Below are positions 1-10,200 of a DNA stretch of 35,256 nucleotides, in pieces. A program made the position numbers and the translations under genes. Origin of the DNA: an uncultured Ruminococcus sp. (GTDB lineage: Bacteria; Bacillota; Clostridia; Oscillospirales; Ruminococcaceae); the NCBI GenBank assembly GCA_902776945.1, contig CACYSH010000036.1:1-35256 (forward strand), written 5' to 3'. How positions within the stretch are numbered: position 1 is the first letter of the stretch; each line of letters starts with the position of its first letter. The notes under the pieces were generated by a model that saw only the letters and a list, made by a program, of their open reading frames with translations, did no database searches and had not been told where the DNA came from.

Positions 1-141
1 TTCAAGCTTTCGCCTTATGGCTCTAAATCTTTCCTGCCTACGCTTAACACTCACCTCACGGCTCTGTGTCCAAGGCTGGATACCGACTCCTTGCTATGGG
101 GAGTTTCACCCCACTATATTGACTGCACCGAACTGGCGCAC
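1..141 (-). mobile_element. Group II intron, 5' end only (domain I), cut by window edge
   Basis: Read on the minus strand, the element opens with GTGCGCC at base 141, matching the GUGYG 5' end of bacterial group II introns. It continues with a GTGCAGTC block, a short hairpin around GGGTGAAACTCCCC, and GAGCCGTGAGGTGAGTGTTA followed by a GGCGAAAGC segment. This layout is typical of domain I of bacterial introns with a reverse transcriptase. The rest of the ribozyme and any maturase lie left of the window. The call rests on recognising conserved ribozyme segments, not on a covariance search. Confidence 0.6.
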
Positions 142-332
142 CATGTTATCACCTTATAATCGTGGGCTTTCATTAATTTGATCCGTATTTGATTTCAATG
201 GCTTCGGCGTATTTCTCTGCGGCAGATCACGACCATGCCGTAAGGAAAGTCATCTGCCGCCCGAAAGCCGCTGCATACAGTTCATGCAATATCTCATGAT
301 ACCCTCACCGCGCGATCCTGTGTGTTACAGCA
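142..332. other. Gene-poor spacer between group II intron and kinase gene
   Basis: Apart from the 15-codon remnant at 250-297 and the inverted repeat GCGGCAGAT/ATCTGCCGC at 219-227 and 252-260, nothing is recognisable. The hairpin has a 24-base loop and no T-run on either side, so it is not a convincing terminator for the long operon ending at 333. No other terminator was seen. Confidence 0.5.
250..297 (-). pseudogene. Remnant start of a zinc-ribbon (kinase-like) gene
   Basis: A good ribosome binding site (GGTGAGGG, about 4 bases before the ATG) precedes a 15-codon frame reading MRYCMNCMQRLSGGR, then TGA. The peptide closely resembles the start of the neighbouring kinase (MKYCIYCMKEKGD), including the first CxxC of its zinc ribbon. 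It lies downstream of that kinase gene in the same direction. I infer a second zinc-ribbon protein gene once followed the kinase and was lost after its first codons, possibly with the change that brought in the group II intron. A 9-bp inverted repeat (219-227 and 252-260) overlaps its end. Confidence 0.4.
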
Positions 333-3179
333 TTAATCAGAATACTCGTTATGATAATCTTCAATACTTATCAAGTACTGAGAACCATATGCACCATCAT
401 CTTGCTTCATTATCTCCAAGGTTATCCCTGTAGGAATATCCAGTAATAATATAATGCGGTCATCATAACTCACAAGCGGCTCACCGTAATCCGCGACTGC
501 CTTTTTTATCAAATCATCATAATTCAAAAGAGTAGTCCATCCGATAGCATACAGCGTTTTCTTTTCTTTTGTAAACATAAAAACGAAATGATCGTCATAA
601 ACGAAAGCGTCGTTTTCCCAGTGATTCGGAACACCCATATCGAGCTTGCTTTTTAGCTGCTCATATGTCATTTTAAAAATAGACATATCATTAACAAATA
701 ACAAACCGTTTTCCTTTACTCCAAATACGCCGTAATCAACGGGATACGGCGGTTTCTCGGATTTTGGGGTCTCTGTGACCAACGTTGTAGTCGTCTTTGT
801 GGCAGTCGTTGTTTTCTTAGCAGTCGTAGTTTTAGCGGTTGTCGTTTTCTTGGTTGTTGTCGTTTTTCTGGTCGTAGTCGATTTGGGGGCGGCAGTTGTT
901 TTCTCGGCTGCCTTGCTCGTCTGACCGGGCGCGGTAGTTGTCGATTTGCCCTTCTCCAAAGAAACAGTATATGTAATATTGTTCTTCTTGGCAAACTGTT
1001 CAGCTGCGGAGCCCTTCTGACAATTGATTGAGAGCGAGCTGCACCCCTCAAACGCGGTTTTATTAATGTTCGTCACGCTGTTGGGGATAGTTATGCTAAC
1101 AAGCGAAGTACAGCTGTAAAACAGTCCATTGCCGATATCCTCCAAACCGTTGGGGATGGTCACGGCTGTGAGCGAATCGCATTTCCCGAACGCGCCGTCT
1201 TCGATGCTCGTCACGCTGTCGGGGATCGTAACATCAGCAAGCGAGGTACACTCATAAAATGCAAATTTGCCTATACTTGTCACGTTGTCGGGTATGGTCA
1301 CTCTTTTAAGCGATTTGCAGGTATTAAAGACACCCTCGCCAATGCTTGTAACGCCTTTGGGGATATTCACGCTTTTAAGTGATATACAGTCATAAAATGC
1401 ACACTTGCCTATTCTCGTTACGCTATCCGGGATGTCAACACTTATAAGCGAGTTACAGCGCGAAAAGGCGTACTCTCCGATGCTCATCACACCTGCGGGA
1501 ATAGTCACGCTTTCAAGCAGAGTACAGTTTTCAAATGCCGATTTTCCTATTCTTGTCACACTGTCGGAAATGATCACGTTTGTGACCGATGCGCATTTGC
1601 TGAACGCCGAATCGTCAATGACCGTGACTCCGTCGGGAATGACCACGATACCGCCCGTGCCATTGTATTTCGTCAGCAAAGAATCATTGCCGATCTGCTC
1701 TATTGTGAATTCAGCCTTGGATTCAGACTCGTTTCCGGACGCCGTAGTAGTTGCATCGGCATTTGTTGTTGCAGCTGTTGTCGTCTCCGATATGCTCGTC
1801 TGCGCTGTCTGCTCCGAGGGAACTTTGTTTTTACCCGACATGACGGCTATCCCGCCAACTATCCCTCCGAAAAGAAGGATCGCAGCCGCAGCCACTATGA
1901 TACCCTTGCTCTTTTTGACAGATACAGGTGTGTCAGTTTTAGGCTCGGGCGGCTCGGGCAATGCGGGTTTAGGCGGCTCGGACTCAGGCGGCGGCATTAG
2001 GCTCGATATCTCCTCCTCCGACACAAGCCGCGAAAGCCTTTCACTCTCCGCATAAGGCTTCGCGGCGGGTTTGGCTTCCTTCTCGGGCTTTTTCGTTGCT
2101 TCTCTGCGCGGTATATTCTCCTCCGACACGATCCTCGAAAGCCTGTCCTCATCAACCAACTTCTGCGGCACGGGCTCGAGATCGGGCTTCGACTTCTGCA
2201 GCTCGGAAACGCTTTCCTCCCTCGAAGCCTTGTCAAGCTCTCCCATCAGCTCGCCGATCGTCTGTATGCGATCCTCTACTTTCAGCGCAAGCCCGTTCAT
2301 CAGCACCTGTTCCGCGCTCTCGGATATATTTGCCCCGAGCGCTGTCGGAAGCTCGGGCTGTTCGTTTGTCGCGCTCCTGTCAGCTGACGAAAGCGGTATC
2401 TGCCCCGTGATACAGCGGTAAATGACCGCGCATAAAGCGTAAACGTCCGTCCATGTGCCCTGTCTGCCCTTGCTGCTGTACTGCTCTATCGGCGCGTAGC
2501 CTTCCTTCAAAATGACCGACAGACTGCGGTTGTCCGCATACTGCCTTGTCGCGCCGAAGTCGATAAGCACCGCCGAGCCGTTGACGAGCATGATGTTATC
2601 GGGGCTGATGTCGCGGTGGATAAGCTTTTTTTCATGCACCTTTTTGAGCGATTCCGTCACAGGCGTAAGCAACTTCGCGGTGTCGTTGTACGAAAGTCTA
2701 CCGACACGCTTGAGATAATCGGCAAGCGTTTCACCGTCGAGATACTCGGTCACTATGTAGGCGGTGTTGTTCGCCGTGAAAAAAGCGAGTACTGATACTA
2801 TCCCCTGTTCGTCACGGAAGCCCGCGAGTATTTTCGCTTCCTTCCAGAATATTTCCTTGCTGTTCACAAAATAATGTTTCGACTTATCGTTTGAAATGCT
2901 TGTCACGGTAGTCGAGTAAGTATTGTTCCGCGAGACCATTCCCGTAGGATAAAATTCCTTAATGGCAACGGTCTTTTCAAGCAGAAGGTCTTTGCATATA
3001 TACGTTATCCCGAAACCGCCCTCGCCCAGCACCGCGCCGATAAGGTAAGAGTCGTTGAGCACCGTTCCCGCAGGAAGAACGTGCGCATCGGAAGTATATT
3101 CGCTGTTATCCTTATAACAATGCGGACAGATATTCTCTGCATCGCCTTTTTCTTTCATACAATAAATGCAGTATTTCAT
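333..3179 (-). CDS. Transmembrane Ser/Thr kinase with zinc ribbon and LRR ectodomain
   Basis: 948 aa. Residues 4-21 form a zinc ribbon (C4, C7, C18, C21). The kinase domain spans about 42-320: glycine loop GEGGFG (52-57), VAIK lysine K74, catalytic loop HRDISPDN (188-195) and DFG (207-209). The usual catalytic-loop lysine is serine, a variant I associate with clostridial kinases. A cytosolic linker carries two copies of an RLSR(I/L)VSEE motif (346-354, 381-389). One membrane helix follows (about 427-447). Outside are about nine BspA-type (LRR_5) repeats of 23 aa (508-718), a Thr/Lys-rich stalk (746-805) and an unrecognised domain of about 135 aa. The start is supported by AGGGAGG nine bases upstream. 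It is the last gene of the secretion operon, next to two PP2C phosphatases and an FHA protein, so it probably phosphorylates operon components in response to an outside ligand. Targets are not visible in the sequence. Confidence 0.93.
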   Translation of the reverse strand: MKYCIYCMKEKGDAENICPHCYKDNSEYTSDAHVLPAGTVLNDSYLIGAVLGEGGFGITYICKDLLLEKTVAIKEFYPTGMVSRNNTYSTTVTSISNDKSKHYFVNSKEIFWKEAKILAGFRDEQGIVSVLAFFTANNTAYIVTEYLDGETLADYLKRVGRLSYNDTAKLLTPVTESLKKVHEKKLIHRDISPDNIMLVNGSAVLIDFGATRQYADNRSLSVILKEGYAPIEQYSSKGRQGTWTDVYALCAVIYRCITGQIPLSSADRSATNEQPELPTALGANISESAEQVLMNGLALKVEDRIQTIGELMGELDKASREESVSELQKSKPDLEPVPQKLVDEDRLSRIVSEENIPRREATKKPEKEAKPAAKPYAESERLSRLVSEEEISSLMPPPESEPPKPALPEPPEPKTDTPVSVKKSKGIIVAAAAILLFGGIVGGIAVMSGKNKVPSEQTAQTSISETTTAATTNADATTTASGNESESKAEFTIEQIGNDSLLTKYNGTGGIVVIPDGVTVIDDSAFSKCASVTNVIISDSVTRIGKSAFENCTLLESVTIPAGVMSIGEYAFSRCNSLISVDIPDSVTRIGKCAFYDCISLKSVNIPKGVTSIGEGVFNTCKSLKRVTIPDNVTSIGKFAFYECTSLADVTIPDSVTSIEDGAFGKCDSLTAVTIPNGLEDIGNGLFYSCTSLVSITIPNSVTNINKTAFEGCSSLSINCQKGSAAEQFAKKNNITYTVSLEKGKSTTTAPGQTSKAAEKTTAAPKSTTTRKTTTTKKTTTAKTTTAKKTTTATKTTTTLVTETPKSEKPPYPVDYGVFGVKENGLLFVNDMSIFKMTYEQLKSKLDMGVPNHWENDAFVYDDHFVFMFTKEKKTLYAIGWTTLLNYDDLIKKAVADYGEPLVSYDDRIILLLDIPTGITLEIMKQDDGAYGSQYLISIEDYHNEYSD

Positions 3180-3225
3180 AAACAGCCGCCTCCCTAAAAT
3201 GAGATCGAATTATAAAGGGCGTTCA

Positions 3226-4194
3226 TCACCACGAAAACTTTTCGGTGCAGAGAGGAACGAAGAGCAATTCCGTATCTCCGAGCTGAATAATATCATACGG
3301 ATTTAATTCCTCGTATGTCATTACGACCTTTTTATTCAGATAAACAACAGTCTTTCCGTTTGTATTCTGAAACAGGAATTTCTTGTTGATCCGGTCATAG
3401 ACCAGAACAGCCTGGGAACCTCTTGATACAGACCTGTCATAATGAATATCCACATCAACGATATTATCAACATCGCCCCTGCCGATAGTGCTTTTTATAT
3501 TGTTGAGAGCATATATTTTACCCTTTTGTTCCTTACTGATGACAACAAGCCACCCGAAAACAAGCTCCTGTGTGTCGGAAAAGATTATGGTGGCAGGGCT
3601 TTTATTTCCGCCCGATCTTTCCATAGCTTTTTTTCGTGCGGCGTTCAGAGCACCTGTAAATCCGTTTACCTGCAACTCGTCTTCGTGCTCCGCCTCCGAT
3701 ATTTCACTGCCTTCGAAGGATATTTCCTTTCCGCCGTTTTCATTTATATTACCTCCCGCATTCCCGTCCGTCTTAACGGAAGAGAAAGGCTCCTTGATTT
3801 CCGAAGGCTTCTGTTGGGGAGTAAAATTATGCGGCAGCGGAGTCGGCGAGATCTCATCCTCATCTTCTGTTCCCGCCTGTGCGAAAGCTCCCACGCCGGC
3901 ATTATTCGCCCCGAAATTATATCCGCTGCCGCCAGCTGCATTTCCGCCCTGCCACTGTGCATACGCTCTGACCGGAGCACTGTTTGCCGCAGGATCACGT
4001 CCGTAATAATTTTGGACATTTTCGTTCGTAATGCGCATTTCATCTGTATCACCGACGGATATATTTGCCCCCGAATTCAGGTTGTTATTCACCGAATTAT
4101 TATTGCCGTTTCCGTTTGTCTCAAGACAATGCGGACACACCGAATAAATATCACCATCGTAATAATGAAGGTTCTCACATCTTTTAAGTTTCAT
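3226..4194 (-). CDS. FHA-domain protein with N-terminal zinc ribbon
   Basis: 322 aa. The N-terminus has C6, H10, C20 and C23 around YYDGDIYS, the zinc-ribbon pattern seen in clostridial FHA proteins. Residues 28-200 are low-complexity (Asn-, Gly- and acid-rich) and probably disordered. The C-terminal FHA domain (about 212-316) has IGRG (R239), DRSVSRGSQ (S257), NTNGKTVVYLN and IIQLGDTEL, fitting a phosphothreonine-binding fold. The ATG overlaps the end of the upstream phosphatase gene by 11 bases and has GGAGGG six bases before it, so translation is probably coupled. It sits between phosphatase and kinase genes and is likely the phospho-reader of this set; in other T7SSb systems FHA domains are part of EssC itself. 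No membrane segment is seen. Confidence 0.9.
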   Translation of the reverse strand: MKLKRCENLHYYDGDIYSVCPHCLETNGNGNNNSVNNNLNSGANISVGDTDEMRITNENVQNYYGRDPAANSAPVRAYAQWQGGNAAGGSGYNFGANNAGVGAFAQAGTEDEDEISPTPLPHNFTPQQKPSEIKEPFSSVKTDGNAGGNINENGGKEISFEGSEISEAEHEDELQVNGFTGALNAARKKAMERSGGNKSPATIIFSDTQELVFGWLVVISKEQKGKIYALNNIKSTIGRGDVDNIVDVDIHYDRSVSRGSQAVLVYDRINKKFLFQNTNGKTVVYLNKKVVMTYEELNPYDIIQLGDTELLFVPLCTEKFSW

Positions 4195-4924
4195 ATCGAT
4201 CCCTCCGAAAATCTTTTATTATTGCAAAGGTCGTATTGTCAAGCTCCGTATCCTGCTTTTTTACCTCGTCAAGAAGTTTATCGGCTGTCACGGAAATACT
4301 ATTGTTTTCATTAACAATATCACATATCCTGCTTTCGGGAACGGATCTATACAGACCATCGGTAGTAATGATAAGAACATCATTCTCCATAAGTATCAGC
4401 GGTTCAAAATTCATATCCACAAGCTCCGGCGCGTTCATACCGAGAAAACTTACCAGCTGATCTCCTTTGGGATACTCTGCTTTGTATGTTTCGGTATCAA
4501 TAATGTGCTTCTGCATCTTTTCTTCAAGTATATAGCGATAATTGTGGTCCCTGGTGATCTGTCTGATATGTCCGTTCCTTAATATATAAAGTCTGCTGTC
4601 GCCTGCCGAAAACCAGTATAATTCATTTTCCCTGATATATACCGCTACTGCCGTAGTGCCGCATTTTTGACCGAATCTTTCATACAATTCGTTGTCCGTT
4701 TTCTCGGCGGCGTCTATTATAAATTTCGGGAAGTAATCAAATGCCCCCGTCTTATAGTCTCCTATAAGCATTTTCACCGCCAGTTCGGAGGACTCCCCTC
4801 CGCAGCTGCGGCTGCCTATCCCGTCGCATACTACGGCGAACAAGCCGCGTTCGTCGATCAAATAATCCGCCGCGTCCTCCTGTTTTTTCCTTGTTCCGAT
4901 AAAAGATCTTATTTCACACTGCAT
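4184..4924 (-). CDS. PP2C-family protein phosphatase (second of two)
   Basis: 246 aa, the size of a minimal bacterial PP2C domain. Motifs in order: QEDA near residue 16, VCDGIGS (metal-binding Asp-Gly), CGTTAVAVY, SAGDSRLYIL, ITTDGLY and the final Asp-Asn in ELDNTTFAII. These supply the acidic residues that hold the two metal ions, so activity is expected. It follows the other phosphatase gene by only six bases, and its ribosome binding site (AAAGGG) lies in the last codons of that gene. It overlaps the FHA gene at its end. Role: removing phosphate from Ser/Thr, presumably opposing the kinase at the operon's end. It is only loosely similar to the neighbouring PP2C, so the pair is either an old duplication or two independently recruited enzymes. 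Confidence 0.92.
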   Translation of the reverse strand: MQCEIRSFIGTRKKQEDAADYLIDERGLFAVVCDGIGSRSCGGESSELAVKMLIGDYKTGAFDYFPKFIIDAAEKTDNELYERFGQKCGTTAVAVYIRENELYWFSAGDSRLYILRNGHIRQITRDHNYRYILEEKMQKHIIDTETYKAEYPKGDQLVSFLGMNAPELVDMNFEPLILMENDVLIITTDGLYRSVPESRICDIVNENNSISVTADKLLDEVKKQDTELDNTTFAIIKDFRRDRYET

Positions 4925-4930
4925 AGCCTG

Positions 4931-5659
4931 TTACCCTTTTACCATTACAGCAACAGCCGAAAAATTATCCATCGATGTTCCTTTGCCGTTTTTTTCCGCC
5001 AGCCTTTTCATATCCCCAAGCCAGCCTTTGGCGTTTTTGCTGATCTTAAGGAAAGACACTATGTCAAATTCGGTTATAGGCTCCCAGAAGCCGTCGGAGC
5101 AAAGCAGAAAGGCGTCACCCTCCCGGACATCAAATTCCGCCATTTCATACTTGAAGCTGTTTGGATTATCCCCTATCGCCTTAAGCAGCTTGTTGCGGTC
5201 AGGGTGACTGCGTATCTCGTTTTCTTCTATCTCTCCCGCCATGACAAGCATCTGCGGAACGCTGTGATCGAGGGTCCTTGAAGCTATCCTGCCGTCTCTG
5301 AAACGGTAAAGCCGCGAGTCTCCTATGTGCATAACGATACACCTGTTTCCCTCGATCGCAAGAAGCACGGCTGTCGTTTTCATCTTGATATTATTTCCCA
5401 GGCTCTGCTGGGTTCTCAGAAGCTCCGCCTGTGCAGTTTCAAAAGCGTCCTTACAGAATACGTCGATGTTTTCCGAAGCCTTAAACTTCTGACTTATCGT
5501 CCGTACAACGAGCTTTGAAGCTAAGTCGCCCTTATCATGCCCGCCAAGTCCGTCGCAGAGGATAAAGCAGTATGCTTTGCCCTTTTTCGCGACGGCAAGG
5601 CTGTCCTCGTTGTATTTTCTTTCCCCAGGAGAGGTGAACGTAGAATAATCAATTTTCAT
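4931..5659 (-). CDS. PP2C-family protein phosphatase (first of two)
   Basis: 242 aa. Canonical PP2C signatures: RKYNEDS near the start, ILCDGLGGHDKGDLAS, KTTAVLLAI, HIGDSRLYRF, LLCSDGFWE and the closing MDNFSAVAV. All metal-binding positions appear intact. The DGLGGH block is closer to Stp/PrpC-type phosphatases than that of its neighbour. It lies 35 bases after the second EssC gene and six bases before the other PP2C gene. The ribosome binding site is weak: AAGGGA about 14 bases before the ATG. Function inferred: cytosolic Ser/Thr phosphatase of the secretion locus. Two phosphatases for one kinase in the same operon is unusual and may mean different substrates, or that one also serves the second kinase at 21534. 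Confidence 0.93.
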   Translation of the reverse strand: MKIDYSTFTSPGERKYNEDSLAVAKKGKAYCFILCDGLGGHDKGDLASKLVVRTISQKFKASENIDVFCKDAFETAQAELLRTQQSLGNNIKMKTTAVLLAIEGNRCIVMHIGDSRLYRFRDGRIASRTLDHSVPQMLVMAGEIEENEIRSHPDRNKLLKAIGDNPNSFKYEMAEFDVREGDAFLLCSDGFWEPITEFDIVSFLKISKNAKGWLGDMKRLAEKNGKGTSMDNFSAVAVMVKG

Positions 5660-5694
5660 AGGCTGTATCTATTCCCTTCCGGCATTAGATTCGT

Positions 5695-7254
5695 TCAGTC
5701 AATAACCTTGATAAGTTTTATTTTTTTCAGTTCATCGGATTCTATATCAAAAAAGTAACCGTCGCCAAGCTCGCATCTTGCATATTCGTTTTTAAGTTCC
5801 TTCGGGTCCATTTCTCCGAATACCGATCTGCTTCCTCTGTCGGAAACAAATTCGGCTATATTATCGAGCAGAAAAGCGGCGGCGATGCTGTTGTTCAGCG
5901 AGGATTCCGTCATTCTGTCGTTGTTGCTGATCTTTTTCACGTCCGAATAGATGAACCAATAGTTCTTTTCCTCCGCTGCGGCGATCATTCTCGGGAATAC
6001 GTTGTTCATCAGCGGACCGCCGCTGCTTTGAAACAGCATTTTATTCTGAAGGATAAACACGGTGGGGGGATTGACCTTCTCGCCGATGTCCTGAGTCATG
6101 CTTCCGTTTGTGACCTTTGCGACATAACCGTTTTCAAAAAGAAATCCGAACATTTTTTCTATCGACGTGATATAGAAACTATTCCCCTTGTTCTCCTGAT
6201 AAAGCGCTTCAAGCTGCTTTCTTCCGTCGTCGAAAAAAACAAAGCGGCAACTGCCTGGCAAACTGCGTATTGACCTTATCATAAGCGTAAGAAGGTTGGT
6301 CTTTCCGTAGCCCTTTTTTCCGTATATCGCAATTGAGTGCATTTCCTTCATTCTGATAACTATCGGCTTGTGCTCATAGTAATCCAGCCCAACGACAAAA
6401 CTGTCCGGAGTCGGTTTTTCTTTGTAATTCTCAGAAAGATAGTTCATGAAATTCTTTTTTGTAAGATCGCCGCTGAACGCCGTGAGCTTTTCCGTTCTTA
6501 CCGGAACGCTTTTTAAGTATTCCTTAAACATCGGAAGGTCTCTGTCCTCGTTCCGGAACGGGCGGAATATCTGAAATTCCATCGGCTTTCCTTCGATAAG
6601 CGTTATACCTCTTCCGGGATTATGCATCGGCTCGTTTACCTTCATTCCGAAAATGTCTATGTACTTGTCGGCAGAGCCTTTGAGCGCGAACCGGTAGCCG
6701 AAATAATTCATGAAACGGGTCATCCCGCCGGCAAGATCGGTGGCGGTGAAGATGATCGAAAGCCCCTTCGACAAACCGTCACGGCAGAATTTCAGCAGTG
6801 TTTCATGATACGATTCATACCGCTCGTCCGCAAGGAAGGAATTTACATTGTCAATGATAAGCATGATATGCGCAGGCTTCGCGGTATCCGCGCTGTAAAA
6901 TACATCAAGGAACTGTCTTGACGCCAAGAGCTTCGTGTTCTTTTCGACCTTCTTTTCGATAGTCCTGAACACGCGCCGCACGTTTTCCTCGTTGGAGCTG
7001 TCAAAGCAGGCGGAAATGCAGTTTAAGTCTTTATACTGTCCGAGATTGCCGCCGAAATCAAGCACATAGATATCTCTTTCAAGTTCGGTCGTCAGATTTT
7101 CGTGAAGCCTTACCAGCACCGTTTTTATTACCGTCGTCTTACCGCTTCTGTGACCGCCGAAAACTATCAGGTTATTTGCGGTGACATCTATTTCCAGCAA
7201 AGGCTGCGTCTGTTTATCCAGATCGTCGTATAGACCCATAGCAAGTTTACTCAT
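5695..7254 (-). CDS. EssC/EccCb-like ATPase, C-terminal half of split secretion motor
   Basis: 519 aa with two successive FtsK/SpoIIIE-like ATPase domains. Domain 1 has Walker A GGHRSGKT (33-40) and Walker B-like MLIIDNVNSF (Asp 135; no catalytic Glu follows). Domain 2 has Walker A YGKKGYGKT (311-319) and a weak Walker B region. No membrane helix. This matches ATPase domains D2 and D3 of EssC, normally fused to D1 in Firmicutes. Here they are a separate protein whose ATG overlaps the stop of the upstream ATPase gene (ATGA, 4 bases), as in the mycobacterial EccCa/EccCb split. Role inferred: cytosolic part of the T7SS motor that recognises WXG100 and effector signals. The degenerate second motif suggests, as in other EssC proteins, that D2 and D3 are regulatory rather than strongly hydrolytic. 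Confidence 0.88.
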   Translation of the reverse strand: MSKLAMGLYDDLDKQTQPLLEIDVTANNLIVFGGHRSGKTTVIKTVLVRLHENLTTELERDIYVLDFGGNLGQYKDLNCISACFDSSNEENVRRVFRTIEKKVEKNTKLLASRQFLDVFYSADTAKPAHIMLIIDNVNSFLADERYESYHETLLKFCRDGLSKGLSIIFTATDLAGGMTRFMNYFGYRFALKGSADKYIDIFGMKVNEPMHNPGRGITLIEGKPMEFQIFRPFRNEDRDLPMFKEYLKSVPVRTEKLTAFSGDLTKKNFMNYLSENYKEKPTPDSFVVGLDYYEHKPIVIRMKEMHSIAIYGKKGYGKTNLLTLMIRSIRSLPGSCRFVFFDDGRKQLEALYQENKGNSFYITSIEKMFGFLFENGYVAKVTNGSMTQDIGEKVNPPTVFILQNKMLFQSSGGPLMNNVFPRMIAAAEEKNYWFIYSDVKKISNNDRMTESSLNNSIAAAFLLDNIAEFVSDRGSRSVFGEMDPKELKNEYARCELGDGYFFDIESDELKKIKLIKVID

Positions 7255-10200
7255 TGTGTTATCTCCCTTACCAGTTCATATCTGCCGTCCTTCTCCTCGT
7301 ATATCCTGCCGTCCTCGAATACTATGTCGTTCGGGAGGGGCTTCTGGAAAATGATGTGCGGCTGAGAATATCTGTTCCTGTTCTTGTTGAAATACGTCTT
7401 TATCGAACCGACTATCACATTCAGCTGAGTTTCCAGCTTGCCCTGCTCGGTCAGTTCCTTTTTCTTCCTGATAACGTCGGTATTATCCTTTTCGGAACGG
7501 TAGAAGGTGGAATACGTTCCGTTCTTTGAAGCCTCGATGATCTCGGTCGGGATCTCTATATTTTCCTCAGCGACAGAGCCGGTAAAGCCCGACTGGAAAT
7601 ACTCAAATTTCGAGCCTGTTCCCACAAGCAGATAAGCTCTTCCGTGACCGGGCATAGTAGGGCTTGCGGCAAGCTCGTTGCCGATCATTTCCTTTGAAGC
7701 CTGACGGGTGGCGACCTTAAGACACAGACGCGATTTTGAATTTACGCGGATATCGTCGGTGATAGCGCCCTCGATATTCTGCGAGATAAGAATGATATGA
7801 AATCCCAGGCTTCTGCCGACTCTTGCGATAGTAGTTATCTCGCCGATGAAGTCAACATCGTTGCTTTCAGTTGAGAAACGTTTCAGCTCGGTGAACTCGT
7901 CCACGACGAGAATAAGATGCGCCAGCGAATTTTCCGCCGCCTGTCTCCTGAGCTGTTCGGTCTCCTCTTCGGTAAGCGTTTCCTTATCCTCTCCGCGAAG
8001 TCTGTTGTTTATCTTTTTGATATGTGCTTCGATATTCTTGCAGGCGTCGATATACTGATTTATGCTGTCAACGTGCATTGAATTGAAAAGTATTTTTCGC
8101 CTTTTGATCTCAGAGCGAAGCGCGTTAAGAAATCTCTTCAGCATATACTCAGCACCCGTGCCGTTTTCATCGCCGTCAACATCGGTAACGGAGCCGACAA
8201 CGTGCGGAAGCGTACCTATACGCTTGATAAACCCGCCGCCCTTCATATCGACGAGCATAAGGTTCACCTCGTCCGGACGGAATTGCAGGCAAAGTCCCAG
8301 CAGGTAGGTGATGATCGTTTCCGATTTGCCCGAACCGGTCGTTCCTGCAACAAGCATATGGGGACCGTCAAAATCCTCGTGCAGATCGAGATAGGTCATG
8401 CCGCTCTCGGTCTTGCCGATCGGGACGGAGAGCGTTTCGATAACGTTTATGCGCGGGTTCTTCTTGTTATCCTCCCAAAGTGCGGCGATGTCGATATTGT
8501 TCTTTGTAAAGCCGTACAGCTCGAAAATGCTCACCGCCGAAGGCACCTTGCCGTTTTCCGATATCTTTGAATAGCATAGTGAAGATAATATCTTCGATGT
8601 ATTATAAAGCTGTATCTTCCAGTCTGACAGCATATTGAAGCTGAATTCCGTCTTTTGGTTTGAATCCTCGTGAGGCACCAGCGAAGCCTTGTGGTCGTCA
8701 GTAAAGGTTATTATCTGATTGCAGTAACTTGGCAGATATTCGGGATAGGTCTTTGAAAATATAAAGGTTATGCCGAGATCGTTTTTGTATTCCTGACCCT
8801 CGGGGGGCATTTTCGGCAGGTACTGCGCGAAGGCGTGTTCTTTCAGATCGTATTCGTATTCAACTATAAAGACGATATGAGGGAAGTGTACCCCCTGTCC
8901 CTTTGCCTCCATTCTTTCGGCGATGATACTGAGCATAGCGCTGAATACCATGTTCGCGTTGTCCTCGTCGAACACGAACTGAGCGCGGTCGTCGAAGAGA
9001 TTTCTGAAATGCGGCAGAAACTTATAACTGCCGATAGAATTGTCTATTTTTTCAAGATCATGGCACGGCTCAAAAAGGTAGACGAATTGCAGATCGTCGG
9101 GCGAGTGATAAAAACAGAGATCGAGTATCATTCGCTGTATCATTCTTTCAGCAAAGACTGTATTCTGCGACACCATGCCCAGCACGCCGCAGTCTTTTAG
9201 CGAAAGCAGGAAGGGCGCTCTTTTCATGTACTTGTATTTCTCTGAAATGTAGTTCGGCAGATTGGAAAGATAATAGGTCTTGTTATCCTGATCGTCGTAT
9301 TCCTCGTCCTCCGAGATATACACCTTTACCTTGTCGAATTTGATCTTGAAGCCTGTCGAGGAGAAGATAACGTCGTTCTTGTTTCCTTTTATCTCAAACT
9401 TATTCTTTATCATATCCGAGATACCGAGCCTTACGCTTAAGAAATCCTCGTCCTCGCTGCATCTGCTGAATATCTCACCCGAAACGCTGTAAATACCTCT
9501 GCCCGGCTCTTTCCCGCTTATCAGATCATTGATGTCGGGATAAAGCTCGTCAAGCTTTGCGGTATCCTTGCCTTGACGTTCGGTTATCTCGCTTATCGTC
9601 GTGCTGATGTAATCCTCGTATTCCCTGCGCCACCGTTCAAGGGATTCACGGTATTTCTTTTTCTGTCTCGTCCAGTTCAGAATGGAGGTGATAAGGGTAA
9701 CGCAGCTCATCGAAACGCTGAAAAGTATCATCGAAGCGGATGACATACCGGTGCTGCTGCTGAGAAAGCCCCTGACGAGAACCATGACGCTTATCATAAG
9801 TATAGTCGGCAGCAGCATAAAGAACAGGTTCTGATCGGGCTTTGAGGGCGGCGCGGGCGCGGGGATTATCTCCACGGGCGTATCGTCGAACTTGTACAGC
9901 TGCCGGGAGCTGATATTGTAATCGGGGAACTTCACGGCGTCCCGGTTGGAGTTTTTTGGATTGAATGCCGGATTGATCGAGGTGGTATTGATCTCATACG
10001 AACGATAAGATTCCGAAGGGTCGAAAACTATCCGCGTTGAAGAAATAAATCCCACGTCGGTAAGCGTCTTGCCAAGATCGGACATATTAAGAAGTGCGCG
10101 GTCGCCGGGGCTGTTTCTGTTAAATGCAAAACTGCTGTGGGAAGTAAGCGTTACCCGCCTGAAAAAACCTTGATTGTCGCAGACCGACACACATTCGTTG

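Noticed and set aside
765-944. Low-complexity repeat that could be a CRISPR-like or tandem array
   Set aside because: It encodes the Thr/Lys-rich stalk of the kinase ectodomain; no spacers or regular repeat units.
716-1051. Arg/Pro-rich open frames across the kinase gene, such as those at 716-1051 and 1405-2055
   Set aside because: They are shadows of the kinase reading frame, with strongly biased composition and no RBS.
1026-1658. 69-base periodic repeats as a possible separate repeat element
   Set aside because: They are the in-frame leucine-rich repeats of the kinase ectodomain.
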